Shown: positions 11,801-23,042 of the stretch, in pieces
How the letters are laid out: every line of letters begins with the position of its first letter
Position numbering within the stretch: the stretch's first letter is position 1
Assembly (NCBI GenBank): GCA_021904315.1
Contig: CM038919.1
Span: 20,067,666-20,131,665 of the forward strand
Source of the DNA: Sphagnum magellanicum
Taxonomy: Eukaryota; Streptophyta; Sphagnopsida; Sphagnales; Sphagnaceae
DNA length: 64,000 nucleotides
Direction: 5' to 3'
The notes under the pieces: generated by a model
Database searches by the model: none
What the model saw: only the letters and a program-made list of their open reading frames with translations
Told to the model about the DNA's origin: nothing
Position numbers and translations under genes: made by a program

Positions 11801-14800
11801 CAAACTTCAAGCCAATGTGAAGGCCAACCTTCTTCTTTGTTGAACATCACATTTCCAAAAAGAAAATCATTATGTGCAAACACAATAGGTGCACCAATGG
11901 AGTCACTAATCTCATGTAGAAAATGACAGCAAATGTGTGAATAAAATCATTAAAAGTCCTAAAAAGTCAAAATGGCAACCTTGAAAGAGAAGGAGAAAAA
12001 CATTCACAACTAGTATCAAATGTTGCACACAACTCGTCACCAAATCACAAAGAATAGACAAAGAAGACACACCAAGTTATTGTTAAGAACTATAGCTTAA
12101 TCTTTTCAACTTCAGACTATATGCTACTAATTGATATTGTCTCATATATATTGCTTCTGTTTATTGTTGTCATCTAATGTCAATCTTGATGCTACACAAA
12201 TGAGATCCACCATGTAAGAACAAACCAATGATGGTATACTGGGACCTCTGCAAATATCCATACAAGGTGACAACATAGTATATAATAAATCAAAACTTTA
12301 CATCAAATCTCCAAAGTTCACTAAAAATTACTCCACAACCTGCAGCCAAATATTTAATTTCTAGGGTGATTACAAATTAAATAAATAATTTTAAAATTAA
12401 AACTTGTATATTTTTAAAAAATCAAACAAAAGGGGGAGGAAGGAAAGTAGGAAGGAGAGAAAATTAAATAGCAACTCCGTACCTTGAAGAGGGAATCCAA
12501 GATGTCGAGTTTTGCTTTCCAACTGCAACATCGTCACCACAAAAAAAAAATTAATGAATCAAATAACAAAATATTATATCAAAAGAAAACTAGAAAAAAG
12601 AATTGGACAATGTGGAGGTATACAAGGGAGGCAAGACCATACACAAAGAGAGATGGTGAAACAATATTGTAGAAGAGAAAAAAAAAACACAACACCTCGT
12701 CGCTTTGTGTCTCTTTCTGAACACGAGCTCTCCCTACGTCATTTTGTGTTTATGTGGAGACTGAGATTAGGGTTTCAAGTGATATGAGAAAAAATGGAAA
12801 ATGGGATTTGGGGTTTTGCGGAAGGAATGAATGTGGATGAATGAGAATCATATTAAAGGAGCTATTGAGCTTGTGGATGGATGATATAATAACCTGAATG
12901 AAATGTTAGATTATGATGTTTGGATTTTACCATCGTGGACAAAAATTGAACAGCCCCGCACCCCATCCAAGCAATACATATTGTCTGAAACTAAGCAAGT
13001 AAAATATCCATTTGCATGTTTTTTTTTCCCATTTAGTTTTTCAATGTAATTTCAATAAAACTCTTTTCACCAATTGAGGATTTAATTTTTAATTTTGCAT
13101 AATAGAGAATCTCCAACATAGGCTAGTCGGTTGCCTTGATGTTAAGATGTGCTCACATTACAACATTTGCACTTTATTGGAGTAAACAATATAGCGGAAT
13201 AAATATTCATTCTCAACAATGAACCCGACTATGTTTCTCCCCCTACATATTGAACAATTCATGGAATTAAAAACTACAAGCATTGAGTTATGATTGTCAT
13301 CACCAATACCTTGGTAACCTCATCCCTACAAAGACCCCATTGAAATATAAAGTTGTTTTGTGGTGTGTCCACTTTTACTTGCACTAGTGGTTTTTAGAAG
13401 CACTCAACTAAATGCCTCTTTCTAGCTAACCTGGTTTGACATAACTACTTGCGAAATGCTTTATCAAACATCATGAAGGTACCGTCCATCTAATTGCAAC
13501 TACTTTATTGCCAGTCACTCCTCCCTATCCACCACATGTTCAGTTAAGCCTTCATTCTAGGCCTAAGTATCGTGATTAATGTTCAAATTTCCTATTCTCT
13601 TCTTTAATTGAAAAGAAACTTAACAAAATTGAGGCACTGCTACCCAAGTATTAATTCAATCTGTTCCTGTCATGCTGCTACAACCAAATCAAAGTGTTGA
13701 ACCTTTGCTGATTCTGGTCGCAAACTGCCAATTCACATCTTTCACCTCCATATCTATCTACCTACCATAAAGTTGAATGTAATATTTGTAGGCATCAAAT
13801 TGGATGCTAGTCACATGAAATCAATACATGGAGGTTCATATCTCTGATTGGACAATTGAAAGTAATATATGATGCACGTCCTTTGCCATGGCCTTTGTGT
13901 CACCGCACACATATACATATGCACCCTTAGATATTAATCTCCATAAGTCACTTGCTTGCAACAAAATCAACCATAGACAATTAGGCTACAAAGTACATTT
14001 TGAACTTGTAATTATAAAACTTCATCAATGACTACAACCAAATATTGGTGCCTGATTGCATTCAAGATCTTTAACCTCCTATGAAGAACTTGCATTTTGC
14101 AAAAGGATTGATTAGTAACCAACATCAACTAGAACTGCATTGTGCATTTGAAAATGAACCATCACAGTTCATGATTATTAGTTCATAAGGTCATGGGTGT
14201 CCAGTAAAAGTTTGAAACCGCAAAAGGGTATTTGACAAAAAAATACTTATGAAAAAGGTCCTTCAAGTATTTAAAACCCCAAAAGTGACCTTGATCCTTT
14301 ATATCCTTATGCCATCTTTGGCCTTTAAGACTTAAAGGTCAAGGGGTCTATTGTACATTTCTCTTTGTAGCTTGAAATTAAATTTGGGACATATTTTATA
14401 TTGGCCAAAAGCTAATACCACCATAGGATCTGAATATTCTATCATGCATTAAAATTACCTTCTATGTAGTCAAAATTGTGAGTATTGGGCTCTAGTTTTG
14501 CCAAAATTGGGGATGAAATCTCAAGACAAGTTGAAAACAAGACACAAGGAAAAAAAAAGGAAAGGAGACTAATTTGGTTTGTATGAGAACCTCCCTTGCA
14601 ATTGGAAGGGGATTTCGGCACCCAATTTTGGTTAGGTCTAGTAAATACACAAATGCTTGTAATGATGCAATTAACTATATATATATTACATGACCTTGTT
14701 CGATCTTTGAACTTTGCATTACATAGAGATATATAATAAACTTCTAGACCTTTTGCTTCAAAGTTTGAACTCGATTGCTGCCTAGTAATTGATTGGTTTT

Positions 14801-16000
14801 GTAGGAAATTACAAAAGAGTTATAAGAAAGTTGATGATACAGCCCATTTGCTTTCCCCCCACCCCCCACAACACAGAGAATCATTAGCAACCGACCAAAA
14901 GAAAAGAAACCAAATGAGCTAGACAGAGAGATCCAGAAGTCGTGTTGGATAACTTTCATACATAATACATTAGCTTACAATTGGTCAATTGGTACTAAGG
15001 ACTAAAGTTTAAATAAAAATTTATTGTTTGCTTGCAATTCCTTCTTGTGACGATGGTTTGGTTTCGCCTGCAACATAGGAAGCATAGTTTAGTAAATTAC
15101 ATGTTATTACCTTCAATTCCCATTTTCTCTCAATGTCAAAGGCCTCCAAAAGTTGCCTCACTTTGTGATACTTTCCTTCTTCTGCTGGTAAACAATGTAA
15201 CATTATGAACCCACCTCCTCCTCCATTTTCATGTCTCATCCATTACTTCCATATACCTCTAGGTTGGCAGATGACAAGGAGATTTCAAGAACTAGGGGAA
15301 CAAAACCAGGTGCCCAAAATAAACTTTCCCTCCCTTTATGCTTTTATGATGAGTCCTTTATAAAGTTCAAGTATGTGGTGTGTTCACTCTATCATAAAAA
15401 AACCCCCATATACATAGAATCATATTGTTGAAGATTTCTCTAGCAAATGATTCATGCACACACAAGAAACAACAACAATAGAGCAAAACAATGAAAAAGG
15501 AGTGATTTTACAAGTGTTACTTGTAGGGAATTCACTAGAAATGAGAACAAACAAAATTCAAAATCGAACTTCAAAGGATGACTTATTTTACTTTATTTCT
15601 AGTTTATAACCAAATATGGCTAAGTATTTCTAGGGATGATCGTCACTTTTTTGACATCTTTTATGGTAATCGCCACTTTGGCAATAAGCAAAAATTCCAA
15701 GAAAAAATATTGAGCTCCTAACCCTAACTGCAAGTTAACATTCTAGTTCAAACCTTTGGACAACAACGCCTCATTTTAGCCAAAGTTCCTGTCTTTGATT
15801 TTTATTTTGCAATTGAATCAAGAAGAGAAGTTGAATGCTGTTATCTGGGTAACATGGTTTAGGTAACAAGAGCAGAAGAAGAAATTGAGAGTGGACAACG
15901 GGCCTGGCAAAAACGCACAATGATGTGTTGTGGTTAAAATCTTTGAGTAGCTTTTGAGCTTGTGACGTGCTCCACAAGCTTTTGTTGTCAAATTCTGATT
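8898..16000. other. Gene-poor AT-rich interval, nothing recognised
   Basis: About 7 kb without a recognisable gene. Open frames stay under about 110 codons and none shows a family motif. The longest (plus, 9728-10060) starts in plausible-looking sequence but becomes T/Y/L-rich and has no homology that I can recall. The first few hundred bases, to about 9400, may still belong to the 5' side of the Plavaka-type relic. A dispersed-repeat copy begins at about 15600 and is listed separately. Confidence 0.45.
15600..15680. repeat. Dispersed repeat, copy 1 (AGTTTATAACCA...GATGATCGTCAC)
   Basis: The sequence AGTTTATAACCAAATATGGCTA, then TTTCTAGGGATGATCGTCAC, closely resembles two segments near 57857 and 59276. 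The core ACCAAATATGGCT / GCCAGATTTGGCT is an imperfect palindrome. A small non-autonomous element or a conserved part of a larger dispersed repeat would explain it. Confidence 0.5.
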
Positions 16001-16654
16001 CATTCATTCAAAGAATGTGAAGTTAGTAGGTATCTCTTAGGACATTTTTTTTTAGTACAAGCAAATTAATCAAATTTAAGCTTATGTATCGACAATTTTT
16101 ATTATTATTAGTTATGTCCTTGTTTTTCCATGTTTTTCGTAAACTATGTATCCACAAGTTTTTGTTTCTTGGAGACAACATTTCTTAGGATTTTGTTTCT
16201 CAATTTTTCTTATTTTCACTTACATTTTCCTTCTCCTCAAATATTTTCATTAGTTTCCTTGTGACATTAGATTTTGTTTGTTGAGGTTGTTGCAAACTGC
16301 ATTTTTTAAAACAATTCTGATTTTTAAAAAATTATTTAGATTTGCAACAGGCTATTTATTTAAAAATTATTTAGGTGCACAAACATATGAAAAAGCAAAG
16401 AGTCTCTCACGGTTTGCAGCAGTAACAAGAGTTTATTTTCAAGCTGAAAGGTTTCAAAGTCCAAAATGAAGACATATGTTTCCCTTTTCTTTTTTTTCTC
16501 TCTCTTTTCCTTTGGTTTTCAGGTCCAACCTTCATAGTAATAAGAGCTTTTTAACACTTCGATCTCGAAAACCACCTCTTTTTTTTTGCAGGGGCTGGGG
16601 TGAGGGTGGGGCGTTTAATTCATCTAGGACTGTTGGCTTGGAAAAGCGGGATTG

Positions 16655-16980
16655 GAGAATGTGGAAGTGTTGGAAACAAAGGTCAACATTCTCAGCGGAC
16701 AGCTACAGAACTCTAAGATAATTTTAAATTATTTATTATTTTGAAGAGAGGTGGGAAAATGACTACAAGGAGGAATTGGTACAACAACGGAACAACAAAG
16801 AGGTGGTTGCACCCAGCTGGTTGAAATTTCCAAAGAGAATGTCGTTGATGAAGCAAAGCAAAAGATTGAGCACCTTGAGCAGTCCTTGAAAGTAGCGATT
16901 GAGATTCACAAGCTTGAAGTGGAGGCCCTGAGAGCTGAAAGTCTGGCTGAAGCTATAGAGAAGGAAACCCATCAATGGGT
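16655..16980 (+). pseudogene. Fragment encoding a coiled-coil segment, family unknown
   Basis: On the plus strand around 16655-16720 a frame reads ENVEVLETKVNILSGQLQNSK. At 16786-16976 another reads as a long amphipathic helix: TQLVEISKENVVDEAKQKIE, then HLEQSLKVAIEIHKLEVEAL, then RAESLAEAIEKE. The heptad pattern and E/K/L/A richness are typical of a coiled coil. The second block ends at GGGTACGTACGG, a possible splice donor at about 16979. Stops and frame changes separate the blocks, and no start codon or domain identifies the parent gene. I take it as exon remnants of a structural or motor-type coiled-coil protein, inferred only from composition. Confidence 0.45.
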
Positions 16981-17033
16981 ACGTACGGTAGTCACGAAAG
17001 GTTGGAGCTCTACAATCTTTGTTTTGTTGGGAG

Positions 17034-17218
17034 TGAAGAAGGATGTTCTTAGTGAAGAAATTTAGGGCAAACAAAATATTTATTCCTGGGTTTCTTTTGA
17101 TGGGGATTGAAAGAACCCTTGCAGGATGGCAAGCCACATGAATCATGAAGAAGGATTTCTTAGTAGAAGAAATTTAGGTGAAACAAAATATGTACATGTT
17201 CCTAGGTTTCTTTTACTG
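17034..17218. repeat. Imperfect direct repeat, two ~70-bp copies
   Basis: The segments at about 17034-17103 and 17145-17218 share GAAGAAGGATxTCTTAGT, then GAAGAAATTTAGG, CAAAATAT and CCTxGGTTTCTTTT. They lie exactly between the coiled-coil fragment and the ubiquilin pseudogene, so the duplication may mark the joint between two sequences of different origin. Confidence 0.55.
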
Positions 17219-17221
17219 GCC

Positions 17222-18594
17222 TAGGGAGCTGTGGTCTTGGATTGCCAAATTTGGGTGGAATTGGTGGACGTGGTGTCACTGGTGCTGGATTCTAGGAATT
17301 TCAGCAGGTGCAAAAACAACTGATGCAGAACCCAAGTCTAATGAGAGAGATGGTGAACGTGCCAACAGTGCAGAATTTTATGAACAATTCTGATCTTATG
17401 CGCACCTTAATCATGAGCAATCTACAGATGTGGGATATTATTGATCGCAACCCAGACCTATCACATATTCTCAATGACCCTGGGACACTGCAACAGACAT
17501 TGGATGCTGCCAGGTATCCAGGACTAATGAGGGAAATGATGAGGAATACTAATCATGCTATGAGTAACATTGAAGCATCACCAGAAGGCTTCAACATGCT
17601 CAGGCACATGTATGAAACAATTCAAAAACCCCTGTTGAATGCGGCAACAATGGGCAGGGAGGGAGGAAATGACTTAGCCTGCAACCCTTCGCTACTTTTT
17701 TGGGCACTCAAAGAGTTGCAAAAGGACACAACCAAACTCCAACTACAACTAACACTGCTGGAACATGATTAGGCATAGGAATTATGGTTTCAAACACAAC
17801 ACCTCTTCCAAATCCCTGGAACCCTTCAAGTAAGTATTACAATCTTTTTTGTTTTATTTCTCTTTTTTTTTAGCTTTGAAGTTGGTGCCAATTGTAGTGA
17901 TGTATTGTCACAGTGCAATACTGTAGTTAGCTTTGAGTTATGCTTATTGCACCTTTTGAAATGTGTATTTTGGGAGGAGCATGCAAGAAGCTGTGGAATT
18001 GGATTATCAATTACTGGAGCGTTGCGGTTTGTGGCAGCTTGCAAAGGACCTATTATGATTATGTTTTTCTCTACTTTTGGCGACAAGTGATAACCTACAA
18101 TAAAGGAGTTGCCACCTTCATAATTGATCTTTAGTGGGAGTGCTGGTTGATTCTATGGTTGTGAATAGGTTCACGGTTCTAAACAATTGGCTTAGTTGGT
18201 GGGTTTTGTAAGTAATTTGTCATACAGATATAGGGCAAGGGTGGGTAAGGTTTAGAAAGTGATGTCTGGTAGTCATCAAATGCTGCCAGTAAATATTTTG
18301 GGACCCATCTACACATTTTAGCATATGATTGTTTTGTATGGTCGTGGTACTAGTTGCTGGAGTTAGTGCAGGTGTAGGGAAAGTCAGTCAAACACCAGCT
18401 GGAACTAACAAGGGATTTCCTAACATGGGAAGACAAGCAGGTCTTGGCTTGCCAGATCTTGGGTCATTGGGTGTTGCTGGGAGAATTCTGGATCCTGGCA
18501 CAGAGCAGTAGATGTTGCAGAACCCCCATATCTAGCAGATGATGCAAGACTTGCCATCTAACCCTGAGTACATGAGCTAAGTACAACAATGGTT
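17222..18594 (+). pseudogene. Ubiquilin/DSK2-like pseudogene (STI1 region)
   Basis: The plus-strand frame reads CGLGLPNLGGIGGRGVTG, a stop at 17293-17295, then [78 protein letters not shown] and [18 protein letters not shown]. This is the conserved STI1 (heat-shock chaperonin-binding) region of plant DSK2/ubiquilin, shuttle proteins that carry ubiquitinated clients to the proteasome. A one-base loss near 17686 shifts the frame; the next frame continues to TTPLPNPWNPS and a GTAAGT donor at about 17830. A second exon-like block at about 18354-18594 reads GLGLPDLGSLGVAGRILDPG, a stop, then MLQNPHI-stop-QMMQDLPSNPEYM, the second STI1-like repeat. The N-terminal ubiquitin-like and C-terminal UBA domains were not found. 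The kept intron argues for a DNA-level duplication rather than retrocopying. Confidence 0.85.
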
Positions 18595-21500
18595 TCTAAC
18601 CCCACATGAGTTTGCTTGCTTTCTGATCTGGTCATAATCAATAAAGTTGTTACATGGAAGTGTTAAGTTTGCAGTGCTCAAAGGGTAGGGCTTCAGTGAT
18701 CATGTTGTAGTTGTGTTTTCTAAAAGTTAAGTTACTCTGCTACCACTAGCAAGCAAGAAGTCTTGCATTAGTAACCTTGCTTCATCTACATTGATTCCAC
18801 ATGTAAAAATGCTATGATATGTCCAAATTGGGCAAGAGTTTCAATCATGTCTCTATTTTATTACTTCAAAGGGACCTCATCAGGTAGGTGAGTTCATTCA
18901 ACTATTCATGTCAAAGACTTCAAGCATTCCAAAAATCTCAGCACCTTGTTTTCAATAAATTTTAATGTTTTGGCTTTGAGGTAGTGTAATACAGAAACTT
19001 AATGTCCAATTTGTGGGATTGAAGAACTGATCTAGCTCCAGCAATCTATGCAAGGCCAACATCAGGGTTGACATCAACCTGAACAATAAGTGCTTTATTG
19101 TTCACAAACATTTTGATTCCTGCATCAAATTTACAAACATTTTTGCACTTTCTAACCATAGTAGAACTGATGCAAAAGCAACGTGGAATGTTTGGTGCCT
19201 CCCTACTGGTTGAATACTATTAATATGCTCAGCTCATAGTCTGTAGGGTAGGAACTTTAGTTTGTTGTAGGTGTCTTGCTTCTAGCATTGGTGGAAGAAT
19301 TATCTCACTCATATGATTTGCAAGGAGTTGTCACCCAAAAAATGTAGTGCAGTACTGCAAAGTTTGTTCTAAGCAACCACTATTGACTATGTAGCCCTCT
19401 CCATTCCTTAGACTTGATGCTTGCTAAGACAAGCTAAATTGAAGTCAATCTTATCTCAGAAGCTTGTTGCAACTTTGTGGGGATACCTTTTTATTAGCTG
19501 GAACTCTTGAGTTCTAGCCAACATCATGAGTGAGTTTACTCATTGCTTTTGGAAGTGTGATAGAAATTAAAGGAGCGGATTTTTTTTAAAAAATTGTTTG
19601 CCAGAAATCTATGCAGATTTTGATATACCCATCACCACCTCTATTAGTAGCTGATCAAGTCAGCAGGGTGTTATGGCAGCTTGTAACTGCTATGCATCAT
19701 GTAGGTGATGAGTAACACCCACAAAAGTTATGACTTCACTCATTTTTGTTATCTTAGTTCTAGGTTTGCTGAAATTGACACTCTGTTGGTTCAGAGCCAC
19801 TACCACACACTTAGAGAAGTTCAAGTAAGAAAGACTTCTTTTTAGACTCTTTAGAGAACTATGTCAAGAGTCCAGCTGAAGTCACACATGAGCAATTAGA
19901 TGGTTTCCCACGAAACTTAGTTGAGCATGGTGTTGGGAGTGCAGCACATTCAAGGCAATTTTAGGATGAAGATGGTGTTGAAGCAGATGTAGTGGAGACA
20001 GTTGCTGAAATTGGTTTGTCGAGCTATCTTTTCTTATGCTTGTAGTTTGGCCAAATTTTTGATCTAGTTTCCTTGCAGTCTGTGAACTGTCTTTTTTATC
20101 CAATCTTTCCTTTCTAGCACTTGCTCTTCTTCTGAAGCAAACATGATTTTTTTAAAGTTGGGGACAAAATTGGTTTGATGCTGGGTTTTAGTGACCAGTC
20201 TAACATTTTATATTTTGTAGTGAAAAATAATCTTTCATTTGCATTACTAGGCATTGATTAATCCCTTTGGCGAGTCTTTCACACAATATATTAGACTCTT
20301 GTAAACACACAAGGATGTGCCTTAGTATAGAAGTGTTTTTTTTAATTGGTTCCTTTGTTAGATAATGTGTTTGTATTTTGATTTTGGAAATCTAGTTTGC
20401 GTGTAAGTGAAGTATATTGAGGTTCTTGGAAAGACTCTGCAGTTGGTATCCTTTTGAAATTTGATTGATTTCAAAACAAAGAGATAACTTTAGGGAACTT
20501 GGGGTTGAAAGGTTATGCAAGTGTTGCAAGCATGCTTCTTCGATACACTAATTGCAGTTCTATCATGAAAATATGACTGTAGGTAGTTGTAAGCTTGCTA
20601 CTTAGACAAACTATGCTTGTGATGTAGTATTTGTAAGTAAGTCTTTTCTTTACTTTTCTGCCTTTGCAAAATAGACCACTAGAAATTCATAATCAAAAAT
20701 ATTTATTTGTGAGGTATCTGGTGTGCTTGCATTATTTGGGATGTGTGAGTGGTTATGTATTGGGTCAATTTAATTTTAGGTGTAATTGAAATGATTATCT
20801 CTCTCGGATGATCCTTGTAAGTGTAGTTGAAAGCACCTCAATAGTGAGTTACATCATGGTTTACATTCCCACATTTATTTTGTGTGCTTGTTTGTTTGTT
20901 TATTTGTTTGCAGGAAATGTGAAGTGCATGGGGTACAAAAGGGGGGCTATGATTTGTGAAGGAATATTGTGCAAAATGACAAATGTAGTACAAAATCATG
21001 TCTCTTGAATATGTATGTTTCACAACAAGCTAGGCTACCCTTCACATGTAAAGGTCACTACAAGTTTTTTGATGTGTTTTGGTAGACATCCATTAGTAGT
21101 GGTAGCCACAACAACACCTGTAGTAATTTCACATGTGGTTTTGTCTATTTCTTTTTTTTTTTCAATGTTTCTTTGTGTTTCTTCTTGTGGTAATATGTAT
21201 TCTAATTTCAGGGATTTTTTACAGTCTTTTTCAGCACTTGCTGGATTTGCAACTTCATAATCCTACCTTCAAACATTAGGATTTTGTGACAAACTTAGCT
21301 ACAATACTTCTTGGTTTCTAGTGTAACGGTTTTGAGGCATGAATAGCAGCTCTCAGAGGGGTTTCTGGTGTCCTTGAAAGGATCAGTTGCTAAATCTAGC
21401 TTTAGAGGTTCACAAAGGATCATTGCTCTTGTTGGCTTTTGTTTGGAGCTGATCCATGAAACACACAATTCACTATACAATGCAAGAAAATAGCAAGTGG

Positions 21501-23042
21501 TGAATGCAGATTAAAACTTCCTAGCAGCACCAAAGCTATTGCATCTTTTACTTAGTCCAAATGGAGCTGCACTACTACTGTAGCTTGAAGCTGATCAACA
21601 ATTCCGATCCATTTACCTGGAATATAAAAATTCACAATGTAGAGTTTGTATTTCTGACCTAAGAGTTCAGAGATTCAAAGTTGCCTAGCAAGTATTGGGT
21701 CGCAACTTTGCAGTATAATAAGGCCATTGCAGTTGCAAGAACTGGATAGGTTTTAATGTGTTTTGTTTTTGTAGTTGTGAGCATAGTCTTTGCAGCTAAA
21801 ATTGCATGGTTTTGTGGTTTCCTAGCAAGTACTACAAGTAGCATGAAAGCAGATTACTTCAATGTGGTGCACGGTATAGAAGTATGAGATTAATCATGAT
21901 TCCAGTAGCACTTCCACACTTGGGAAAGAGCATGACCCTTCAATGTGGGTGATGTAGGATGTATTATTTGATGATGAGTCAGCAAAAGTTGTGATGTCAT
22001 CATTGCGACAGATCAAGACATGTGAGACAAACTATCAACATACTATGTTGTTTCCCTATGGATAAGCTTTTGTAAATCTTCTTCAACAAAAAGACTAGAA
22101 CTCTAAACTTCTCATAGTGTGTTTGACCTAGAATAGTGGGAGAATGAATAGTGGATTTAGGGTTTAAACAAGATTAGAGGAAGGATGAAGGAAGCATAGA
22201 GAAAAAAAGGGTTGAAATAGGAGAGAAAAGAGGATGAAGGAAAGGTGGATGAAACAATATGCAAGGAAGGATGGATATGGAATAAAGGGGGAAATCTTCT
22301 TTTATACATTTTAAATTGCCCCTGTGTAGTCGAGGTTTAGAATTTCTTGTTTCCTTTGGTTATTATGATTTGCATGCTTTGGTTACTTTTGTTGAATGCT
22401 TTTGTTGAGTTGTCAACGATTTTCAAGTTTTTCTTACTACCATTCATTAAAAATCAATCTTGTATATGAACAAAAATCAGCTTGAAGGAGTTGTTTGAAA
22501 AGCTTTTGAAACTGCATTCCATTACATCAGTAAGTAATCTTTGTCTCTTTGTGATTATTTGTTGCTACTTCTTTATTAATTTGTGTTCAAATTGATTATA
22601 GATGTTTTTCAATCTTTTTGTTAAACTGTTTGTTTCTATGTTTTTCGTGGAATGTTAGTCTTTTCCCGTGTCAAGTGGTCAATGCCTACTATGTAGTTTT
22701 TTTGGCATTGCATTTTGTTGTAAGAGTATTTGGTTTTTTCTCACCTTGTTATAAGATTGCAATATTGCAGGAGCAAGGTTTTTGATACTATTGGTCAAGT
22801 ATTTGTTATTATTAAGTTTCAGTTATAATATGTACAGTGTTTTTTGAATGCTTGTAGAGTTTCTTGCAACATCACTCATATGTGGTTACTACAAGTTTAG
22901 ATGTGGTAAATAAGTTTTAGGTCAATTTTGTTTGTTTTTTTACTTGTGAATTTTTTAAGCAGTGCAAAAGATTGTTCATTAGTAGCTGCTTCTGCTCCTA
23001 TTCATGTAGGCTACTATTTTTCATGTTGTACTTTGTTTCAAG
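18595..23042. other. Gene-poor interval, nothing recognised
   Basis: No open frame exceeds about 80 codons and none carries a recognisable domain. It might hold further degraded introns or exons of the ubiquilin copy, including a UBA domain, but I searched the translated frames by eye and could not find one. Confidence 0.4.
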
